64,000 bases of DNA from Nectonema munidae (taxonomy: Eukaryota; Nematomorpha; Nectonematoida; Nectonematidae). This document shows, in pieces, positions 61,001 through 64,000 of the stretch. How positions within the stretch are numbered: position 1 is the stretch's first letter; each line of letters begins with the position of its first letter. The notes under the pieces were generated by a model. The model was not told the DNA's origin. It worked only from the letters and a program-made list of their open reading frames with translations, and made no database searches. Location of the stretch: assembly GCA_030549495.1 (NCBI GenBank), contig JAUIRK010000402.1:33316-97315 (forward strand), written 5' to 3'. The position numbers and the translations under genes are program-made.

Positions 61001-63607
61001 AATATACAAGATGCTGAGAAAAAAGAAGTTCGCAATGTTTCAAATAGTTCTCAAGTTGGATAGTCAATACGTGATACTGTCATCACAATCTTTACCAGTG
61101 ACTTAGTGTGGCACATAGTACATTTATATGCACCTAGGCTAAGAACAAAACTTGTTAATTATTATTTACAGTGAACTGTACTAGAAGTTCACTTATGCAC
61201 GATTAACGAAAATCAATAGAAATACGGTTAGTACGGATCTAGCCATATGTAGAAGCCTGCAAAAAGCAGCAGTATCTTATGGTGGATTTTTGGGGGTTGG
61301 CTGAAATTACACTGGTTTATCGCTGCTGCTGCTGCGAAAGTGTAACAAAATTCTACACTTTTCCCTGGGAGTACTTGCTTTTATGAAAATACGTTCTCAG
61401 TTTAAACAAAGCTTTCTTTTGAACTGATAGATTATACTCATATAGAGATAGTATAATCTATAACAACAACAACAACAATAGAAGTACGGTACATAAACAG
61501 ATATGATATCCACTCATTCTAGACAAATATCTTTTAAAGTAAAAAAGCAAGGAAAAAACGATAGCAATTTCAAAAAAATACGAAGCCGATTCCCAAAACT
61601 TAAAAATTAAGTAACTTCAACATCAATCTTACTTTCGACTTTGATTAAATAGTAGCCATTTCATATACAGATATAAGTATTGAACTTTGACTAAATAATA
61701 GCCATTCCATATGCAGATATAAGTAATCTTGATACAATATCAAGTTGTAATCGTCCTATATACACGCCTATATTGCTAATTAATTATCCGATATGCATGC
61801 GCATATAGGAATTCCTATTGGCGCTTTCCTATATGCATGATATATACACAAAAGCGCTACTTGATCCATACCGACTCAGACGCATGTCCAATTAAAATCT
61901 TGCAATCTTGAATGCGACTCTGAAACCCTCGTTTTAAATGAGAGCGATGATTTCTATTTTTTGGTTGTTTAAACTAAGAATTTGGGTTAGATTTAGGCCC
62001 AGGTATATAAAATGCATACAAGCTATTAAAAAGACAATTTCTTCATATTTTTGAGTTGAGCATTAAATCAAGGGGCCCATAAAAATTATGAATAATGTTA
62101 TCAGCCGTATTGTCTTGAAGAAATTTGTATATAAGGAATACAAATATCCTAATAAAATGATGAAGAAAGCATTGGTTTAATTAATATAATCAGTTCTTCG
62201 TTAATTTCATCAAATATGGATTAAAAATATAAAGTTGTGTGGGAATATCAAAGATTTCAAGATTTTTTATATGCACAAATGAATCCATTTTGTAAATTTT
62301 ATTTTTTATTTTTCATGAGGATAAATAGGCAAATAAAAAAAGATTTCTATTCAAGCTAAATTTTGAAAATAGAGGCATTAAACAGAAATTATAAAAAATG
62401 TATTTCAACCCAATGTGCTGTTTTTTTTTCTTTTCAAAATTTTTTAAATAGATAGTGCCGTTTTACCCCCAAGACTAAATAAAAACAGAAAAAACTTATT
62501 TTTTAAAATTATTAAAAATTAAGGATAGCGTTTGGGTACGATCAGTTTCATACCTAAAAAAAATAAAATTTTGCAACTAAATTTTTGACGCATATAATTT
62601 GGCCCCATATGGGCCAAGGGGCGCAGATTGTGCATTACTGACCATATGTATGTAGAATTTTATTCTAAATTTTGCTTCCTCACCCTGCAGGGTTTCGGCG
62701 AAGTGTGTATTAGATAAATTGTGTATGTCAGTAAATTGCTGTCGTTGAATTCGCCAAGACCAAACAAATTACACTAATTTTTCAAATATTTAGAGCCATA
62801 TATGCTTCTATGAAATACTTTACAAAGAGAAGACTAAAAAAATGGCAAAAGAAGGATAATGAAAAGTTAGCAAGGAAAGTAGAGTCCTTCAAAGGTAAAC
62901 AATCGATAGATATAAGCGTTTTAGCTAAAACAAAAGACGCTGTGACTAGATGTATGAACAGGGCCTAACTATACAAATTCTTTTATTTCAAATTTAATTT
63001 TAAAATCTCCATAACATGAAGACAAATCAAGAAGAATTGGAATCCAAATCTGCCTTTTTGGGAATTCGCATAATTTCGTATCGTATCGTCCGAAAAATGG
63101 ACCAAATAAAAGTGTTCATTATTTAGAAGTGAGATAAAAAAAGGTTGCCTTCGTTTACAAGAATAAATTGAACCTTTGAAAAAGTTATCACGGTTTTTAC
63201 AAGTGTTTATTTATGCGTTAAAAATGGAGGCTTCACTCAATTCTTAGAATATTTTTAAAGTAACAGATGAAATTCGTTTTGATTTCAAGTAAAATAAATT
63301 GACCCATCAAGGGTGATTAAGTAATTAAAAAGATGTAGAAAGAAGTTATCGTAGCATCACGCTCATCTTACTTTCCTTCTTTTGTTACTTAATATATTTA
63401 AAAATAGTAAACTTTATCCTATATTTAAGAATTGGAATAAAATTTCTGAACATGTGAAAATAACAGAATCAATCCAATGGTAAATTGGCGAAATTACAAG
63501 AAAGGGAACAAAGAGAGAATTCGCAGTGTTCACCACTCCATCCAAATGAACAATGACAGGACCCATTCAAGCAAACGCCATTCCGTGAGCAGAAGCAAGG
63601 CACAACC
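27815..63607 (-). CDS. ATRN: Attractin (distracted) gene, 3' part; 5' end outside the window
   Basis: A type I membrane protein whose orthologs act in melanocortin/agouti signalling and neural maintenance in vertebrates. I placed 19 exons (about 1,126 codons) by splice sites and phase; the coordinates here are the span, exons are listed separately. Module order is EGF, six kelch-type repeats, PSI modules, divergent C-type-lectin-like module, PSI, laminin-EGF pair, transmembrane helix, tail containing EMEQMANRPF and PIALEPC...KAAVLTFLVKLP. This order and the tail are diagnostic of attractin; MEGF8 differs in domain layout. Phases join correctly from the kelch exon at 60688 through 44850, apart from a non-consensus donor at 52876. 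At least one exon is missing from my model between 60947 and 63498 (phase 1 against 0) and one between 28497 and 44850 (phase 0 against 2). No stop was needed inside any exon, so the gene looks functional. The introns carry most of the mobile elements in this window. Confidence 0.93.
28197..28298 (-). CDS. ATRN: Attractin exon: membrane-proximal cytoplasmic segment
   Basis: 102 nt, phase 0 at both ends, acceptor gttatag and donor AAA|GTAAGC. Encodes RMFLEMEQMANRPFVYLTLY and a basic end VKRRK. The 'E-x-x-Q-M-A-x-R-P-F' motif is shared with attractin and attractin-like 1, where it lies in the region implicated in melanocortin-receptor binding. Confidence 0.92.
28419..28497 (-). CDS. ATRN: Attractin exon: transmembrane helix
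   Basis: 79 nt, enters in phase 2 and leaves in phase 0; acceptor cttttattttag, donor GACAG|GTATGA. Encodes CLIIIMLIATVLWKIRQRCR and RNRMRQ, the end of a hydrophobic helix followed by the 'V-x-W-K-I-x-Q-x-C' stop-transfer motif of attractins. The first half of the helix must come from an upstream exon not located. Confidence 0.93.
28498..31200. other. Attractin intron, left part
   Basis: AT-rich, with no identified element up to the I-type LINE. The missing transmembrane-proximal exon (phase 0 in, phase 2 out, roughly 60 nt expected) may lie here or further right. The minus-strand frame at 29547-29831 was considered but lacks support. Confidence 0.35.
31201..32146 (+). pseudogene. LINE ORF1 (gag-like, three zinc knuckles)
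   Basis: Nucleic-acid-binding chaperone protein of the LINE. An ATG at 31201 opens a leader (MDINVDSSPIKRCKTMSS) in a different frame from the main 290-codon ORF, implying one frameshift near 31290-31315. The C-terminus has three cysteine-histidine knuckles: CLKCGKYGHYDKFC, CLKCSVLGHLKEVC (both C-x2-C-x4-H-x4-C) and CLHCKGDHSFNDSKC. This triple arrangement is usual in I/R1/jockey ORF1. It ends TACATAATG, overlapping the start of ORF2. Confidence 0.85.
32146..35859 (+). pseudogene. LINE ORF2: endonuclease, reverse transcriptase, RNase H
   Basis: The APE endonuclease starts MLSLLHINLRKSRISWYSLL with INEPYLW, and its end is seen at 32725 (LDVPSFSDHVYTSVYLDF). The reverse transcriptase (33267-34205) has IFFDFKNAFNYACH (motif A), STPQGGCLSDILFIILINPL (motif B) and CYSDDFMIGV (motif C, YSDD). 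RNase H is at 35017-35361 (FTAECAALLYAFLF, FLDCKSLISLL and FIWCPGHAGCFGNEFVDRAA). A C-terminal knuckle, CRFGCYIVESSPHLVYHC, follows at 35579. Frames break near 32450-32720, 33260, 34200, 35020 and 35360-35480. Confidence 0.87.
36300..37835 (+). pseudogene. piggyBac-type transposase, decayed, nearly full span
   Basis: After an N-terminal piece (about 36308-36487), the core reads ILACFGCLPFLGQAKVQR, LGRRMFQYIKVFIRFDD, LDAVTIDEQLVKFRGGC (first catalytic Asp with 'D-E-Q-L/M') and PKPGHYGIKFYHLSDS. Next come GCGTFLDRFFTSHTLAEW and the later DDE segment in fragments (around 37360-37480), and the zinc-binding tail RKCSKCRKFMCKKH with CSYCHSN at 37740-37800. Multiple stops and frameshifts. It differs in sequence from the other piggyBac pieces in this window and lies immediately downstream of the I-type LINE. 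Confidence 0.82.
38005..38020 (+). repeat. Target-site duplication, left copy (RTE insertion)
   Basis: ACACTTTTGAAAAAGC, repeated exactly at 39313-39328. Confidence 0.85.
38021..39312 (+). mobile_element. 5'-truncated RTE-type LINE insertion
   Basis: A 1,292-bp insertion flanked by a 16-bp direct repeat and ending in a (GAA)n microsatellite tail at about 39299-39312. Both are typical of RTE-clade retrotransposition by target-primed reverse transcription. Only the reverse transcriptase and C-terminal region remain, because the 5' endonuclease part was lost on insertion. Confidence 0.9.
38055..39291 (+). pseudogene. RTE reverse transcriptase, C-terminal ~390 codons
   Basis: One open frame carries ESQFGFMPEKGTINAIF, AVYVDLEKAYDRLPRQEVW (motif A), GLHQGSSLSPFVFNIVFDVI (motif B) and IMYADDVVLV (motif C). 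After the palm come FRYLGSTMMENG and the typical RTE end ERLRWFGHVFRK ... KRRRGRPKMRWMD. The frame closes at 39180. The expected ending (CELALDRRR ... IANSDPI) continues in the next frame with one further stop near 39246. One frameshift and one nonsense change in 390 codons indicate a young copy. Confidence 0.9.
39313..39328 (+). repeat. Target-site duplication, right copy (RTE insertion)
   Basis: Second copy of ACACTTTTGAAAAAGC, directly after the GAA tail. Confidence 0.85.
39494..40008. mobile_element. hAT-type non-autonomous element (MITE-like), 515 bp
   Basis: The ends are inverted: left CAGAGATTGCACCC, right (reverse complement) TAGGGATTGCACCC. The element is flanked by an exact 8-bp duplication GTTATGAC (39486-39493 and 40009-40016), the length produced by hAT transposases. 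No transposase is encoded. Just inside both ends lie G/C-rich runs of CCCC and GGGG mixed with A/T tracts. An internal stretch is duplicated with a period of about 83 bp (39648-39711 and 39731-39797). Confidence 0.88.
40017..40931. other. Stretch between MITE and viral element; origin unclear
   Basis: Two short frames (40399-40650 region, one opening MPLKRLLGVKSP, the other with QLMNQKAIASPILNKLP) lie directly upstream of the viral polymerase relic. They could be traces of the virus gene that preceded L, but I recognise no motif and cannot support this. Confidence 0.25.
40932..44045 (+). pseudogene. Endogenous viral element: N-terminal half of a mononegavirus-like L (RNA polymerase) gene
   Basis: About 3.1 kb corresponds to roughly the first 1,040 residues of a ~2,000-residue L protein, the RNA-dependent RNA polymerase of non-segmented negative-strand viruses (rhabdovirus-like). 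Seen in order: an N-terminal segment around FRRDAHLNAVISHEEF, the pre-motif region, EGMRQKGWTL, the catalytic ILGQGDN, then ETWSSSVLVEYGKVFYY, QLGGLNSLLYPYF, LTKPDPYHARL and QSWGKKITGVSMPCFPEQ. It is dead: in-frame stops at 42525 and 42858 (immediately after GQGDN), and frame changes near 41190-41390, 41930-42060, 42860, 43360 and at a G10 run (43506-43515). It lies in an attractin intron, antisense to the gene. Confidence 0.88.
44046..44849. other. Attractin intron, right end
   Basis: No coding or repeat feature is supported between the viral element and the next attractin exon. Confidence 0.4.
44850..45010 (-). CDS. ATRN: Attractin exon: membrane-proximal ectodomain
   Basis: 161 nt, phase 1 in and 0 out; acceptor taactttaag, donor GTTGAG|GTATTT. 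Encodes TASTEDREISIFESSLCDHI and FDLSQNSTFFVYLYSF then NDPIYVE. This corresponds to the attractin segment with the 'F-x-V-Y-x-x-x-F-x-x-P-I' pattern just before the transmembrane helix. Confidence 0.92.
45067..45606 (-). CDS. ATRN: Attractin exon: laminin-EGF repeats and following domain
   Basis: 540 nt, phase 1 in and out; acceptor ttctatttaag, donor AAAAA|GTAAGT. Begins CQCNGNSFCNQG. The laminin-EGF cysteines follow in CAHCEKNTTGEFCEKC, FYGDPANGGVCLPCNC, CDGKKCFCSTKGVIGPSC and CDISNHYV. The exon goes on to CFYRLTTDYHFMFTLKKRG and KINITFIRK. It splices in phase to the PSI exon at 46744, giving the attractin junction Q-C-P-x-C-Q-C-N-G. Confidence 0.95.
45607..46743. other. Attractin intron
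   Basis: A plus-strand frame at 46116-46358 has no recognisable motif. Nothing else stands out. Confidence 0.4.
46744..46968 (-). CDS. ATRN: Attractin exon: PSI module before the laminin-EGF region
   Basis: 225 nt, phase 1 in and out; acceptor attcacatag, donor GCCCAC|GTACTT. Encodes FCRNFKTCSDCLYQPFCGWC, GLLNGQGGCVFGE and SRYWFTYQCP. The plexin-semaphorin-integrin cysteine pattern C-x5-C-x2-C-x5-C-x-W-C is complete. Confidence 0.93.
46969..48900. other. Attractin intron, left part
   Basis: Two exon-like minus-strand segments (47423-47560, donor AAAG|GTAAGG; 48660-48770, donor CAT|GTGAGA) were examined, but they encode nothing matching attractin at this position. No other features are assigned. 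Confidence 0.35.
48900..50700 (-). pseudogene. hAT-superfamily transposase remnant (ZBED5/SCAND3/FAM200-like)
   Basis: The clearest segment, on the minus strand at 49670-49770, reads VIGTQCAIHRDAVIMKIIPG followed by GLKNIFN. This is the 'T-H-C-x-I-H-R-E-A-L ... L-P-x-x-L-K-x-V-L-N' strand of this hAT group. Downstream pieces with EISLYFLNLQKFEKYY and LASEDLLIQEQFSYL fit the following helices. Upstream pieces (50.0-50.7 kb) are in the same order but badly broken. A stop or frameshift occurs every few dozen codons. Boundaries are approximate. Confidence 0.55.
50801..50938. mobile_element. 130-bp piggyBac-type MITE with TTAA target duplication
   Basis: The core (50805-50934) begins CCCATTTAGGGCCAA and ends with the near-perfect reverse complement (CCCATTTAAGGCCAAG). 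It is flanked by TTAA on both sides. TTAA duplication and CCC-starting termini are the signature of piggyBac transposition. It encodes nothing. Confidence 0.88.
51207..51527 (-). CDS. ATRN: Attractin exon: divergent C-type-lectin-like module
   Basis: 321 nt with no stop, phase 1 in and out, acceptor tgtatgcttttag, donor ACCAG|GTTTCT. It joins in phase to PSI exons on both sides. Recognisable echoes of the attractin lectin domain are NILNNVSFLTT, QKYQSIAVGIRK (where attractin has K-Y ... W-V-G-L-R-K), NPVRGISCLYP and CLKWGGSCLLN. The tryptophans of the usual lectin core are mostly absent, so carbohydrate binding is doubtful. The assignment depends on position, phase and weak alignment. Confidence 0.7.
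52181..52328 (+). repeat. tRNA-derived SINE, better preserved copy
   Basis: The head resembles a tRNA promoter: an A-box-like GTGAGTAAGGTTGG and a perfect B box GGTTCGATCC about 35 bp further on. The body is shared with the copy at 8754-8905. It is preceded by an A/T run and sits in an attractin intron only about 35 bp from the next exon's donor site. Confidence 0.8.
52362..52536 (-). CDS. ATRN: Attractin exon: second PSI module
   Basis: 175 nt, phase 0 in and 1 out; acceptor ttatttttag, donor TTCA|GTGAGG. Encodes SRCPTSFRCDKFDSCLSCQQ, NKKCHWVETQSTARCF and a short linker. The pattern C-x5-C-x2-C-x5-C-x-W marks a PSI module. It joins in phase to the lectin-like exon at 51527. Confidence 0.88.
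52876..53051 (-). CDS. ATRN: Attractin exon: first PSI module
   Basis: The acceptor ccaattttcag at 53052 is clear, phase 1 in. The exon encodes GSKCSRFNTCVTCLSNKWN and CKWCFHNTCSEKCSQF, a complete PSI cysteine pattern. The 3' end is uncertain: no GT donor fits the phase 0 required by the next exon. A GC donor (AAAGG|GCATGC) at 52876 would fit; otherwise an exon is missing. Confidence 0.8.
53243..53290 (-). CDS. ATRN: Candidate 48-nt attractin exon
   Basis: Flanked by a strong acceptor (ccttttgtttcag) and donor (TGAAA|GTGAGT), phase 1 in and out, so it can be included or skipped without frame change. It encodes SSDKIFDEIISNASE, which fits the variable linker between the last kelch repeat and the first PSI module. 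There is no motif to prove it. Confidence 0.5.
54194..54321 (-). CDS. ATRN: Attractin exon: last kelch repeat
   Basis: 128 nt, phase 2 in and 1 out; acceptor tttttgatttag, donor TTTAA|GTAACC. Encodes YWLIHGGFNARTHSDVFLFN, the kelch double-glycine blade strand, and CARSFLSFVDRVQCLRYL. A longer open frame over the same bases (54194-54430) is the wrong frame. Confidence 0.87.
54739..54826 (-). CDS. ATRN: Attractin exon: kelch linker
   Basis: 88 nt, phase 1 in and 2 out; acceptor ctatttgtag, donor ATGA|GTATGT. Encodes CNQWIKLKDIQLPFAYLARF and SQASTTFN. It bridges the two neighbouring kelch exons exactly in phase, matching the attractin 'C-x-x-W-x-x-L ... R-F' segment. Confidence 0.88.
55200..55390 (-). 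CDS. ATRN: Attractin exon: kelch repeat
   Basis: 191 nt, phase 2 in and 1 out; acceptor cttctttag, donor ATAA|GTTTGT. Encodes TILEKAPISPAWHSLSLFGS, FIFSFGGIIERIEHDAE and TSFFMAYDI. The preceding exon supplies TG of the Trp codon, restoring the kelch W-T-I-L junction. Confidence 0.92.
55391..56879. other. Attractin intron, left part
   Basis: AT-rich with no identifiable element. Confidence 0.4.
56880..57660 (+). pseudogene. hAT-like transposase remnant (RNase H-like fold, C-terminal half)
   Basis: Encodes WQSIKMIICDSTAVNTGREN (an Asp-containing core strand), CFGLDF at a degraded position, WRDDFKFLFELCEAFKFHK and, in the last frame, SLIDIPRTNIFAERGVKKME. The last segment is the 'P-x-T-x-x-x-E-R' style end of hAT dimerisation regions. 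Three frame changes are visible. It is nested in an attractin intron, on the opposite strand. Confidence 0.6.
57661..58045. other. Attractin intron, right end
   Basis: No features supported. Confidence 0.4.
58046..58265 (-). CDS. ATRN: Attractin exon: kelch repeat
   Basis: 220 nt, phase 1 in and 2 out; acceptor gtattcttttag, donor AAATG|GTAATT. Encodes HDWFFDEAKEEPYTSTLFCC, GYSLLGFSAVFDEQTSNIYL and FYSYNPFSKK with the first two bases of Trp. The 'G-x-S-x-V-x-D-E-x-T-x-x-I-Y' run matches the corresponding attractin blade. Confidence 0.92.
58266..59546. other. Attractin intron
   Basis: AT-rich with no element recognised. Confidence 0.4.
59547..59789 (-). CDS. ATRN: Attractin exon: kelch repeat
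   Basis: 243 nt, phase 1 in and out; acceptor acgacatttaag, donor AATCTCT|GTACTT. Encodes HIFGFKDKIFVFGGHYLLNS, YVWVYSLRDKVWNNS, VTGHAGVYVPFLKSVYIFFG and IIKVFNL. Contains the kelch G-G and W landmarks. Confidence 0.93.
60322..60393 (-). CDS. ATRN: Attractin exon: kelch linker, 72 nt
   Basis: Phase 1 in and out; acceptor ctgtaattatag, donor TTAG|GTAATG. Encodes TFCYPIQCNPPSVNRKNFSK and HLL. Placed before the following exon it restores the 'P-S-x ... R-x-x-x-H-x-L-A ... I-F-x-x-G-G' stretch of attractin. Confidence 0.8.
60489..60501 (-). CDS. ATRN: Attractin 13-nt microexon
   Basis: TCTCAATTTTCAA, between tttctacag and GTAATTCT. It enters in phase 2 and leaves in phase 1, which is what is needed to join the exon ending at 60688 to the exon starting at 60393. 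The peptide across it (V-L-N-F-S) matches attractin V-L-N-Y-N at this place. A longer exon using the same donor hits a stop. Confidence 0.7.
60688..60947 (-). CDS. ATRN: Attractin exon: first kelch repeat
   Basis: 260 nt, phase 0 in and 2 out; acceptor ttagactcgcag, donor ACAGT|GTAAGC. Encodes NNLFIYENSLRKQSPPFWTQ, FKSSHSIVLVKGLENPFQNF and LFVLGGRNEKETF. The H-S-x-V ... V-L-G-G order marks the first blade strand after the EGF region. Confidence 0.9.
60948..63497. other. Attractin intron(s); one exon not located
   Basis: The exons on either side have incompatible phases, so at least one exon (end of the second EGF module) must lie here. A 43-nt candidate near 61084-61126 encodes YKCTMCHTKSL with donor CTG|GTAAAG but does not fit the upstream phase. 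A (CAA/AAC)n run lies at 61463-61480. Otherwise AT-rich. Confidence 0.4.
63498..63607 (-). CDS. ATRN: Attractin exon: EGF module
   Basis: 110 nt, phase 2 in and 1 out; acceptor acttttgctttcag, donor TTTCTT|GTAATT. Encodes CFCSRNGVCLNGSCHCSFGW, SGEHCEFSLC and SLS. All six EGF cysteines are present in C-x-C-x4-G-x-C-x4-C-x-C-x8-C spacing. In attractin this EGF lies between the CUB domain and the kelch propeller. Confidence 0.9.
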
Positions 63608-63650
63608 CTGAAAGCAAAAGTAGATTTAAGGAGCTTCATTTCGAATGGCA

Positions 63651-63824
63651 CCGTGGAACCTCGAATATCCGAACCTCGAGTATCCGTTTTTTCGCGTATC
63701 CGAACAACTGAGGTGTTCACCTAATCAAAAGAGGCTAGAAAAAAGTTTTCACGTATAGGAACACTCGCTTATGAGAACAATTTCTTTGTTTAAGAACCTG
63801 TTCGGATACTTGAGGTTCTACTGT
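63651..63824. mobile_element. pogo/Tigger-like MITE
   Basis: The right end, read inward, is CAGTAGAACCTCAAGTATCC, and the left end is CCGTGGAACCTCGAATATCC. Inverted termini of the form CAGTAGAACCTC...ATCCGA are characteristic of pogo/Tigger-type Tc1-mariner elements, which duplicate TA. TA is present on the right and eroded to CA on the left. The left side also repeats the motif (AACCTCGAGTATCCG) in tandem. It starts about 40 bp from the EGF exon's acceptor. Confidence 0.72.
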
Positions 63825-63849
63825 ACTTAAAAAAGAAGAAACTGGAACT

Positions 63850-64000
<151 letters not shown>

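Noticed and set aside
61084..61126. 43-nt cysteine-containing exon candidate (YKCTMCHTKSL)
   Set aside because: It fits the downstream phase but not the upstream exon, and the EGF spacing is poor.

Overview
This window is animal nuclear DNA. It is very AT-rich, has no operons, its genes are split into small GT-AG exons, and most of the rest is transposon debris. The mix of elements (several piggyBac and hAT families, I-type and RTE-type LINEs, a tRNA-derived SINE, a mononegavirus-like polymerase relic) suits an arthropod. A copepod such as a parasitic louse is a guess from general resemblance only.

Two host genes are visible, both on the minus strand. The main one is an attractin (ATRN; 'distracted' in flies) ortholog occupying 27.8-63.6 kb, with its 5' end beyond the right edge. 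By matching splice sites and codon phase I placed 19 exons. They encode, in order, EGF, six kelch-type repeats, PSI modules, a divergent C-type-lectin-like module, another PSI, laminin-EGF repeats, a juxtamembrane ectodomain segment, one transmembrane helix and the conserved cytoplasmic tail ending in a stop at 27815. One exon is only 13 nt long. At least two exons, one near 61-63 kb and one between 28.5 and 44.8 kb, were not located. The second gene, at 0.68-2.7 kb, shows two phase-compatible exons that resemble the prodomain of ADAM/ADAMTS metalloproteases.

The rest is repeats. From left to right: a minus-strand jockey/CR1-like LINE remnant (3.2-5.6 kb); a SINE (8.75 kb); a TTF/ZMYM-type hAT gene with two short introns (11.7-13.1 kb) and a possible distal part (20.8-21.3 kb); two piggyBac halves facing each other (14.4-16.06 kb); a 152-bp satellite array (16.44-19.7 kb); and a piggyBac remnant (23.04-25.6 kb) split by a 1.96-kb element that has long inverted repeats and a decayed ORF of an uncharacterised family.

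The attractin intron between 28.5 and 44.8 kb holds an almost complete I-type LINE with RNase H (31.2-36.1 kb), another piggyBac (36.3-37.8 kb), a 5'-truncated RTE element with a 16-bp target duplication (38.0-39.3 kb), a hAT-type MITE with an 8-bp duplication (39.5-40.0 kb) and an endogenous viral element covering the N-terminal half of a mononegavirus-like L polymerase (40.9-44.05 kb). Later introns hold two more hAT remnants, a 130-bp piggyBac MITE, a second SINE and a pogo-like MITE. The window ends inside a long GAT microsatellite.

All identifications come from reading translations against remembered family motifs; no database search was made.
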